The notes under the pieces were generated by a model. The model did not search any database and was not told the origin of the DNA. It saw nothing but the letters and a program-made list of their open reading frames with translations. 64,000 nucleotides of DNA from an uncultured Dehalococcoidia bacterium. Lineage in GTDB: Bacteria > Chloroflexota > Dehalococcoidia > Lucifugimonadales > Australimonadaceae. Each line of letters begins with the position of its first letter. Positions within the stretch are counted from its first letter, which is position 1. Of the stretch, positions 58,396 through 64,000 are shown in pieces. Location: the NCBI GenBank assembly GCA_958295525.1, contig OY282355.1, positions 1,029,504 through 1,093,503 of the forward strand, in the 5' to 3' direction. The position numbers were made by a program, and so were the translations under genes.

Positions 58396-58401
58396 AGCGG
58401 C

Positions 58402-59106
58402 ATGGCTAGGTCCGACCATGCGTACAGACAAACCGCATTAGCGCAATTGGGGGAGACTGGCCAACACGAAACTGGCCACTGTCCGCTGTGCGTAATCCCG
58501 GTCCGCAAGGTCGCTGAGGGGAAGACGCGAACCCCCGTCTATGGAGTCATCGCGGAGTTCGTGCAAAGGCGCAACTGCGTGACGATGAATGAGGCGGTGA
58601 GCGCACTCCTCGGTAAAGTCTGGAACTTGAACGGCAAGATGGCCTCTCGAGGCTACATCCGCTGGGGTCTGGAAGATCTGTCCATAGCCGGATACCTCGG
58701 CAGGCACAAAGTGGGTAACCACGTGTTCTTCTTCTCTGCTTTTAACGGCGATGCCTTCGAGACGCTAGGCATCGTGCCTCGTAAAGATGACGAACGCTAC
58801 CAAGCCGCGCTCGCCCAGAAGCGCACGACCATCCCCAAATGGTTGCGCGACAAGAAGATTGACGCGACGGACGGATGCTGCCCCCTGTGCATACGAGAGG
58901 GATTTTGGCGGATTGACTTTGAGATTGACCACATACTCGCTTGGAGCAAAGGAGGTCCGGATGACGAGGAGAACCTCCAAGCCCTCTGCCGGACGTGCAA
59001 CCACGTCAAGTCAACGCTGTCTATGGCAGAGGCGCGCTTGCGCCTCCAAGTCTTGGAACCCGATAAGGGGTTGCCTGCTTGGGAAGAAGGCGCTGTTATC
59101 CTCTAA
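58402..59106 (+). CDS. HNH endonuclease
   Basis: A 234-residue protein. The C-terminal part is a canonical HNH domain with a zinc site: CCPLC, FEIDHILAWSKGGPDDEENLQALCRTCNHVKS (about residues 155-205). The N-terminus has a second CPLC pair near residue 27, and a middle region resembling a winged helix (VSALLGKVWNLNGKMASRGYIRWGLEDL). The combination suggests a DNA-binding nuclease; target unknown. AAGGAGG precedes the ATG. Likely cotranscribed with the gene before it. Confidence 0.83.
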   Translation: MARSDHAYRQTALAQLGETGQHETGHCPLCVIPVRKVAEGKTRTPVYGVIAEFVQRRNCVTMNEAVSALLGKVWNLNGKMASRGYIRWGLEDLSIAGYLGRHKVGNHVFFFSAFNGDAFETLGIVPRKDDERYQAALAQKRTTIPKWLRDKKIDATDGCCPLCIREGFWRIDFEIDHILAWSKGGPDDEENLQALCRTCNHVKSTLSMAEARLRLQVLEPDKGLPAWEEGAVIL

Positions 59107-59380
59107 TGCGCTACGTGACCACTGCCCAGGACGCCTGAGGAATGCCAATACGGAAATGTCTAAAATCCAAGAGGAGATGCGGTTGCATGTCGTAGGAAAT
59201 ACGTTTTCCGATCGCAAAATAAGAGGCATGAACATCGGTCGTTTTGGGCCAGATAGCAAAGAGGGATCATTGGCAGAAATGCGCCTATTTAGCGCAGCCA
59301 CGCCAACGCACTATGGCTCTGCGAAGGATATAATGGAACCCCAGAGAGGCTGAAAGACAGGCATTCACAGGAGGCGATCT
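59107..59380. other. AT-richer gene-poor stretch with TATAAT box
   Basis: No convincing gene. A 65-codon frame from 59156 lacks a well-placed ribosome site. A consensus TATAAT at 59329-59334 probably drives the small gene at 59381. Confidence 0.45.
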
Positions 59381-59668
59381 ATGACGACGGAACTGCAAAT
59401 GGACACCGAACAGCAGGCGTCACCCAAGACCCCTTGGGTCTTCGTTGACAAGCATGAGAACTTGATCACCTGCGGCCCGGGGATTCTGTTCGTCTACCCG
59501 TTTATGGTTCCCGAAGCCTACGGTGAGTTCTTCAAGGACTGCGGCGGCTACGTCAACACGGACGACTACGACGCCATAGAGAAACTCCACGAGGCGGTTC
59601 AGAAGTTCGTGGACGAGTGGGAACGGGAAAGGGCAGCCGAACGGGAAGCCGAGGGTGGAACGGCATAG
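59381..59668 (+). CDS. Small acidic hypothetical protein
   Basis: A 95-residue acidic protein of unknown function, with aromatic residues in the middle (ILFVYPFMVPEAYGEFF) and a charged C-terminal helix (VQKFVDEWERERAAEREAE). It has a TATAAT promoter 47 bases upstream and an AGGAGG site eight bases before the ATG, so it is well supported as a gene. It lies between the HNH and TIR genes. Confidence 0.65.
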   Translation: MTTELQMDTEQQASPKTPWVFVDKHENLITCGPGILFVYPFMVPEAYGEFFKDCGGYVNTDDYDAIEKLHEAVQKFVDEWERERAAEREAEGGTA

Positions 59669-59707
59669 CCGGTCCCCTACCCTTCCCTTACCCGTCGCGC
59701 GCGGGCC

Positions 59708-59815
59708 TCACGCGAAGGCGAAGAGCAGCCCGGCGGCGGCGAGGGCGAGGTAGGCGGCGGCGAAGGCGAGCGCTTGACGCGGAGGCCAACGCTCGGCTAG
59801 GCTGTCCCTCACCAA
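59708..59815 (-). pseudogene. C-terminal remnant of a membrane protein
   Basis: A minus-strand frame of 35 codons closed by a stop at both ends reads as a charged RDSLAERWPPRQ stretch followed by a hydrophobic Ala/Leu-rich helix and stop. It looks like the last helix of a membrane protein. Only this tail is present, so it is probably a deletion relic left when the TIR region was inserted. Confidence 0.35.
59774..59803 (+). promoter_or_regulatory. Candidate promoter of the TIR-SLATT pair
   Basis: TTGACG at 59774-59779 and TAGGCT at 59798-59803 are spaced by 18 bases, and the TIR start codon lies 30 bases on with an AGGGGG site before it. Confidence 0.45.
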
Positions 59816-59833
59816 TTACAGAAGGGGGACGAT

Positions 59834-60244
59834 ATGACCAACCAGCCGAAAAAGCGCGTTTTCTCCAGTTTCGCCCACGAGGATCTTGCCCAAGTCAACG
59901 GGTTGCGCGGACTCATGCAGAACCCGAATCACGAGTTGGAGGCGTATGACGAGTCCGTGCGTGAGGCCATCCACAGCAAGAACGCGGGGTACATCAAGCA
60001 GCGGATCGGAGAGAAGATCAAGCGCTCGTCGGTGACCCTCTGCTTGATCAGCGCAACAACGCACAAGAGCGGATGGGTTGAATGGGAATTGGAGGAGAGC
60101 GCGCGGCAGGGCAAAACGATCATCGCAATGGCGCTGAAGGGCGTCAACCATGCCACCGCTCCGAAATTGATTCGGGAGCGGAACATTAAGTTCCATGGCT
60201 GGGATCCGTCCCGCTTGCACATGCTGATCGCAACGGCTAAGTAG
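59834..60244 (+). CDS. TIR-like domain protein (MTH538/ThsB-like)
   Basis: A 136-residue single-domain protein of the MTH538 TIR-like family. RVFSSFAHEDLAQVNGLR forms the first strand and helix; YDESVREAIHSKNAGYIKQRIGEKIKRSSVTLCLIS the middle; and SGWVEWELEESARQGKTIIAMAL carries the WxxWE signature with the acidic residue expected in NAD-processing TIRs. ThsB proteins of Thoeris make NAD-derived signal molecules after phage sensing. Here the partner is a SLATT protein, not ThsA. The ATG is preceded by AGGGGGACG. Confidence 0.83.
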   Translation: MTNQPKKRVFSSFAHEDLAQVNGLRGLMQNPNHELEAYDESVREAIHSKNAGYIKQRIGEKIKRSSVTLCLISATTHKSGWVEWELEESARQGKTIIAMALKGVNHATAPKLIRERNIKFHGWDPSRLHMLIATAK

Positions 60245-60253
60245 GGAACCCCG

Positions 60254-60691
60254 ATGATGGACGAGCAAGGCTACGGCCGGCTGGAAGACCAGATTGCCTG
60301 GTATGACCGGCGAAGCGCGAGCAACAAGCTCCTGCATCACGCGCTCAAAATCATCGTCATCGTTGCGGGCGCGCTAATTCCGTTCTTCACAGGTTTCCTG
60401 TGGTCAGTGCAAGGGGCGGAGGTTGGCAGGTGGGGCGCCGCCATCGCAGGCGTCATTGTCGTCATACTTGAGAGCATGCAGCACCTCTTTCAGTTCCAAT
60501 GGAACTGGCTCCGGTACCGCGCGACGGCCGAGGCGTTGAAGCGTGAGAAGCATTTGTTCCTCGGAAAGGCAGGGCCCTACGCGGACGCTGACGATCCGAG
60601 GAAAATGCTCGTGGAGAGAACCGAGGCGTGCATTTCGCAAGAGCACGGCGCTTGGGTCGCGACGCATAAGCGCGGCGATCAGGGCAAGTAG
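60254..60691 (+). CDS. SLATT/DUF4231 two-helix membrane protein
   Basis: A 145-residue protein with two membrane helices (about residues 32-52 and 60-78), flanked by amphipathic helices and ending in the DUF4231 pattern WLRYRATAEALKREKHLFLGKAGPY. SLATT proteins are predicted pore-forming effectors activated by nucleotide signals. It begins nine bases after the TIR gene, so the two are almost certainly one operon and act together: the TIR enzyme would produce a signal and the SLATT protein would permeabilise the membrane. Confidence 0.82.
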   Translation: MMDEQGYGRLEDQIAWYDRRSASNKLLHHALKIIVIVAGALIPFFTGFLWSVQGAEVGRWGAAIAGVIVVILESMQHLFQFQWNWLRYRATAEALKREKHLFLGKAGPYADADDPRKMLVERTEACISQEHGAWVATHKRGDQGK

Positions 60692-60734
60692 CCCTCCTGC
60701 GCCACTCTCCTCTTGCGCGCCGCCGCCCGTACCG

Positions 60735-60786
60735 CCTACGCGGGGATGACGATGGGGGCGAGGTTCCCGCCTGCGCGGGAATGACG
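60735..60786. repeat. Palindromic repeat, one full and one diverged copy
   Basis: A complete TTCCCGCCTGCGCGGGAA at 60763-60780 follows a degenerate copy. The remaining part of 60692-60946 holds a TATACT box at about 60890 that could drive the permease genes. Confidence 0.8.
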
Positions 60787-60946
60787 GCAAAGGGGTGGGA
60801 TGACGATGAGGGCGGGAATCCCGGGGCGCGAGCGCGAGGGAGAGGGCGGTGCGGGCGCGAGGGAGAGGCACGGCGCGGGCGCGCCTGCCCTATACTAGCC
60901 TGCGCGGCCCGCCCCTCGCCGGGAGGCGCGGGCGGCGGACAACGCA

Positions 60947-61879
60947 ATGCAACGCTACATCGTCATACGGCTCTTTCAGGCAGCGATCGCGCTCGTCGGC
61001 GTCAGCGTCATCGTGTTCACGCTCGCGCGAATCTCAGGGAATCCGCTGGACGCGCTCGCGCCGGTCGACGCCACGCCGGAAGACCTCGACCGCCTCAAAG
61101 CGCTTTGGGGCTTCGATCAGCCCCTCCACCAGCAGTACTTCGTGTTTTTGGGCAACGCCCTCACGCTGGACTTCGGCGACTCCATCAAGTTTCAGGGGCA
61201 GAGCGCGGCGGCGCTCATTCTGGATTCGCTTCCCGCGAGCCTGCAACTCGCGGGCTTCGCGCTCTTCGTCAGCGCGCTGATGGCGGTTCCCATCGGCGTC
61301 GTCTCCGCCGTCAAGAAGGGCACGCTCATCGACATCGCCGGCAAGTTCGTCGCGCTGCTCGGTCAATCGCTCCCGCCGTTTTGGTTGGGCATCGTGCTGA
61401 TCTGGATATTCTCGGTCAACCTCGGCTGGCTGCCGGTCTCCGGGCGCGGAGGCTTCACGCACATCATTCTGCCGGGCGTCGCGCTCGGCTGGTTTTCGGT
61501 CGCCGCGTTTATGCGGCTCACGCGGTCGGCGATGCTGAACGTGCTGGACAGCGAGTACGTGAAGTTCGCGCGGATCAAGGGCGCGCCGGAGTGGAAGGTC
61601 ATTTGGAAGCACGCGCTGAAAAACGCGGCGATACCGCCGCTCACGCTGTTCGGCATCATCGCGGGGATTATGGTGACGGGCGTAGTGACGCTGGAGACGG
61701 TGTTCGCGTGGCCCGGCATCGGCCAGTTGTCGCTCGCCGCCGTGCTCTCGCGCGACTACGCGGTCGTGCAGGCGCTCGTAATGATGATCTCCGCAATGTT
61801 CATCGCCATTAATCTGGTGGTGGACATCCTCTACGCCTACATTGACCCGCGCGTCCGCTACGGCGGAGGGAGGGGGTAG
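60947..61879 (+). CDS. ABC transporter permease, dipeptide/oligopeptide/nickel (DppB) type
   Basis: A 310-residue permease with six membrane helices. MQRYIVIRLFQAAIALVGVSVIVFTLARISGNPLD is the typical DppB N-terminus, and the EAA loop reads YVKFARIKGAPEWKVIWKHALKNAAIPPLTLFG. It forms a heterodimer with the following DppC-type permease. No ATPase or solute-binding protein gene is in the window, so the remaining parts are elsewhere. A TATACT box lies 50 bases upstream and the DppC gene starts three bases after its stop. Confidence 0.93.
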   Translation: MQRYIVIRLFQAAIALVGVSVIVFTLARISGNPLDALAPVDATPEDLDRLKALWGFDQPLHQQYFVFLGNALTLDFGDSIKFQGQSAAALILDSLPASLQLAGFALFVSALMAVPIGVVSAVKKGTLIDIAGKFVALLGQSLPPFWLGIVLIWIFSVNLGWLPVSGRGGFTHIILPGVALGWFSVAAFMRLTRSAMLNVLDSEYVKFARIKGAPEWKVIWKHALKNAAIPPLTLFGIIAGIMVTGVVTLETVFAWPGIGQLSLAAVLSRDYAVVQALVMMISAMFIAINLVVDILYAYIDPRVRYGGGRG

Positions 61880-61882
61880 GCG

Positions 61883-62785
61883 ATGGCGGCCACGACGGCG
61901 AACCCCGCGCTCGACCGGGCGCCGACGGCCGGAGCGCTCCGCCGCGTCTGGACGCTTCTGCGCCGCTACCCCGTCGTTCCCGTCGGCGTCCTGCTCATCG
62001 TCCTCGTCATTCCCGCCGTTTTCGCCGAGGTCGCCGCGCCGCACGACCCGATAGACGGCGACTTGCGCGCCCGCCTTCTGCCGCCCGCGTGGACGGACGG
62101 CGGCGAGTGGAGCCATCCGCTCGGCACCGACCGGCTGGGGCGCGATATCCTGAGCCGGATGATCCACGGCGCGCGCACGGCGGCGCTCGTCTCGCTCGCG
62201 GCGCTCGCCGTGGGGGGGACGATAGGCTCGCTGCTCGGCCTTCTCGCGGGCTATTTCGGCGGGTGGTGGGACCACGTGATTATGCGGCTGGTGGACATCA
62301 ATCTCTCGCTGCCGCTGATCTTGCTCGCGCTCGTGCTCGTCGTGCTTTTCGAGCCGGGGACAGCGACGACCGTGGCCGTCGTCGCGCTTTTGCTGTGGTC
62401 GCGGTACGCTCGGCAGGTGCGCGCGGAGGCTCTCACGCTCAAGGAGATGGACTTCGTGGCGCGGGCGCGCGTCGCGGGCGCGTCCAACCTCCGCATCATC
62501 TTCCGCCATATCTTTCCGAACGTCGTCAACACGATCATCGTGCTGGCGACGCTGCAGGTCGGCAACGTCATTCTGCTGGAGGCGTCGCTGAGTTTCCTGG
62601 GCGCGGGCATTCCGCCGCCGAACCCGGCTTGGGGCGTGATGATCGCGGAAGGCCGCGACTACATCACGACCTCGTGGTGGCTGTCGGTCATCCCTGGGCT
62701 CGCCATAATGCTCACCGTGCTCTCGATGAACCTCTTCGGCGATTGGCTCCGCGACCGCCTCGACCCCAAACTGCGCCAGTTGTAG
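61883..62785 (+). CDS. ABC transporter permease, dipeptide/oligopeptide/nickel (DppC) type
   Basis: A 300-residue partner permease. The long N-terminal cytoplasmic/periplasmic section contains HPLGTDRLGRDILSRMIHGARTAALVSLAA, which is diagnostic of DppC/OppC. The EAA loop is EMDFVARARVAGASNLRIIFRHIFPNVVNTI. GGAGGGAGGGGGTAGGCG before the ATG gives a ribosome site. Substrate unknown (peptide, nickel or glycoside-type). Confidence 0.93.
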   Translation: MAATTANPALDRAPTAGALRRVWTLLRRYPVVPVGVLLIVLVIPAVFAEVAAPHDPIDGDLRARLLPPAWTDGGEWSHPLGTDRLGRDILSRMIHGARTAALVSLAALAVGGTIGSLLGLLAGYFGGWWDHVIMRLVDINLSLPLILLALVLVVLFEPGTATTVAVVALLLWSRYARQVRAEALTLKEMDFVARARVAGASNLRIIFRHIFPNVVNTIIVLATLQVGNVILLEASLSFLGAGIPPPNPAWGVMIAEGRDYITTSWWLSVIPGLAIMLTVLSMNLFGDWLRDRLDPKLRQL

Positions 62786-62807
62786 GGAGCGAGGCCGCCC
62801 CCTGCCC

Positions 62808-62835
62808 CCGTCATTCCCGCGAAGGCGGGAATCCC
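62808..62835. repeat. Single palindromic repeat, reverse orientation
   Basis: One TTCCCGCGAAGGCGGGAA copy lies between the convergent dppC-like and amidohydrolase genes and may act as a shared transcription end. Confidence 0.8.
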
Positions 62836-62860
62836 GCCTCCCTGCCTCCCCTCCCTCCCG

Positions 62861-63946
62861 CTAGGCGGGCGCGGCGTAGAGGCGGGCGGCGTTGCGCCAG
62901 AGGATCGCGTCCAAGTCGTCGTCGGACAATTCGGGGTTCTCCGCCATCTCGCGCAACTCGTCGCCGCAGGTCCGCACGTTCACCTCGTGGGGGAAGTCGC
63001 TCGACCACACAAACGCCTCGCTGCCCACCGTCCGCACGGCATGCGCGAGGTCGGGCTCGTCGCCCTCGACGCCGACGTACAGCCGCCCTTCCTTGACGTT
63101 GCGCGCGATGTAGCCGCGGACGGACTCGCCGTCCTGCAAACGGACGTACTCGCCGCGCGGGTCGAGGGGCGTGAACGCTTTGTAGGAGCCGTCGGCCCGC
63201 TCCAGCGCCATCAGAAACCAGCCCACGCCGCCCTCCATAAACCCGTATCGGACATTCGGAAATTTGTCGAAAACGCCGTTGAACAGGAGCGACATAAAGC
63301 CGATGGTGATGCCGAACGGGTGCCCCATCGCGTGGATGGCCGCGAACACGTTGAGGTCGTTGAAGCCCAGGTTGGGGTAGGCGCCGCCGTGAATGGAGAG
63401 GCAGCAGCCGAGCCGGTCGGCTTCCTCGTAGACGGGCCAGTACGTCTTGGCCCCGTGGTGCTGAGGCAGCCCCGTCGCGGGGAGCATCGCGCCGCGCATG
63501 CCCAAGTCCTCGACGGCGCGCCGCAACTCGCGCACTGCGGCGTCCGGCTCCTGCATCGGGATGAGCGCGAGCCCCTGCAAGCGGGCGTCGCGGGCGAGAT
63601 ATTCCTCGGCGAGCCAGTCGTTGTACGCCCTCGTGAGGGCGATGGCCTGGTCGCGGTCGACCATCCTGCCGACGGAGAGGGCGTCCGTGGGGTAGAGCGC
63701 CGCGCCTCCGATGGAGAGTTCGTCCATAAAGCGCGCCCAGCCCGCCGCGCCGTCCGGGTTGGAGAACGACCCCTCCGGCGTGATGCTGAGCAGGCCGTGG
63801 TAGTTGTCCAGTTCGGGGATGGGGCCGATGCGGCTGACGGCGCGCGCCTCGCGCCACGCGCGCGGCATCCGTGAGACGATGCCCTCCCGGTCTTCGAAGA
63901 TGTGGCCGTCGCCGTCGTAGATGGGGCCGCTGCGCGTCCGCTCCAT
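62861..63946 (-). CDS. Metal-dependent amidohydrolase (amidohydrolase_2 family), third copy
   Basis: A 361-residue TIM-barrel hydrolase or decarboxylase. DGDGHIFED replaces the usual DxHxH of the first metal site, SIHGGAYP carries a catalytic histidine, and the C-terminal VWSSDFPHEVN has the conserved aspartate. It shares the plan of the gene at 19229 but little sequence. Substrate unknown; relatives decarboxylate aromatic intermediates. AGGAGG lies six bases before the ATG. It is convergent with the ABC permease genes. Confidence 0.85.
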   Translation of the reverse strand: MERTRSGPIYDGDGHIFEDREGIVSRMPRAWREARAVSRIGPIPELDNYHGLLSITPEGSFSNPDGAAGWARFMDELSIGGAALYPTDALSVGRMVDRDQAIALTRAYNDWLAEEYLARDARLQGLALIPMQEPDAAVRELRRAVEDLGMRGAMLPATGLPQHHGAKTYWPVYEEADRLGCCLSIHGGAYPNLGFNDLNVFAAIHAMGHPFGITIGFMSLLFNGVFDKFPNVRYGFMEGGVGWFLMALERADGSYKAFTPLDPRGEYVRLQDGESVRGYIARNVKEGRLYVGVEGDEPDLAHAVRTVGSEAFVWSSDFPHEVNVRTCGDELREMAENPELSDDDLDAILWRNAARLYAAPA

Positions 63947-64000
63947 AACGAACCTCCTCCCTCGCTCGCGCCTGCGGCGCCGCGCCGGAGCCTGCCGGCG

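Noticed and set aside
59156-59353. A 65-codon frame after the HNH gene
   Set aside because: No well-placed ribosome site, no recognisable features, and it ends within the promoter region of the next gene.
1-64000. Insertion sequences, prophage or integrase genes
   Set aside because: No transposase, integrase, capsid or portal-like protein was found in any frame inspected; both tRNA genes lack flanking direct repeats that would mark an attachment site.

Overview
The window is GC-rich bacterial chromosome with close gene spacing on both strands. Codon use, leaderless genes with TATACT/TACAAT boxes, two near-identical Rieske oxygenases, several metal-dependent amidohydrolases, a NIPSNAP protein, LppX-like and aryl-sulfotransferase lipoproteins, and hundreds of bases of TTCCCGCCTACGCGGGAA-type palindromes together suggest a Chloroflexota genome, possibly a marine or sponge-associated SAR202/Dehalococcoidia lineage. 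This taxonomic call is inference: there is no rRNA gene here, only tRNA-Gln(UUG) and tRNA-Asp(GUC).

Layout. 0-6 kb: siroheme nitrite/sulfite reductase, a RelE-like toxin remnant, and a tightly overlapped minus-strand operon tsaC, degenerate prenyl-synthase-like gene, pgk. 6-17.6 kb: three tandem GT39-like membrane glycosyltransferases, lysA, holB, and an aryl-sulfotransferase-like lipoprotein. An undescribed extracytoplasmic module of about 113 residues ends each glycosyltransferase and recurs three times in the lipoprotein. 17.8-29 kb: MFS exporter, amidohydrolase, thrB-lysC, Rieske oxygenase, thrS, a partly duplicated EGR-repeat membrane protein, otsA. 29.6-34.4 kb: DUF192 lipoprotein, NIPSNAP protein, tRNA-Gln, LigJ-like amidohydrolase, second Rieske oxygenase.

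34.5-39.8 kb is a visibly AT-richer five-gene operon with its own sigma70-like promoter: ParB-like protein, small PD-(D/E)XK-like nuclease, SNF2 helicase, second ParB-like protein, radical SAM protein with a zinc ribbon. I do not recognise this combination as a named system; it is the strongest candidate for an undescribed DNA-modification or defence system.

40-57.7 kb is mostly housekeeping: isochorismatase-family hydrolase, second aryl-sulfotransferase lipoprotein, MFS exporters, cyclophilin lipoprotein, eukaryote-type glutamine synthetase (GSII), tRNA-Asp, glutaredoxin, PLD nuclease, metE, SPFH protein, NucS-like nuclease, acyl-CoA synthetase. 58-60.7 kb is a small accessory region with an HNH nuclease and a TIR-SLATT gene pair that looks like a two-component anti-phage module. 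60.9-64 kb carries a dipeptide/oligopeptide ABC permease pair and a third amidohydrolase.

Most gene-free stretches over 200 bases are filled by arrays of the palindromic repeat, some with 80-120 bp segmental duplications. No transposase, integrase or CRISPR array was found.
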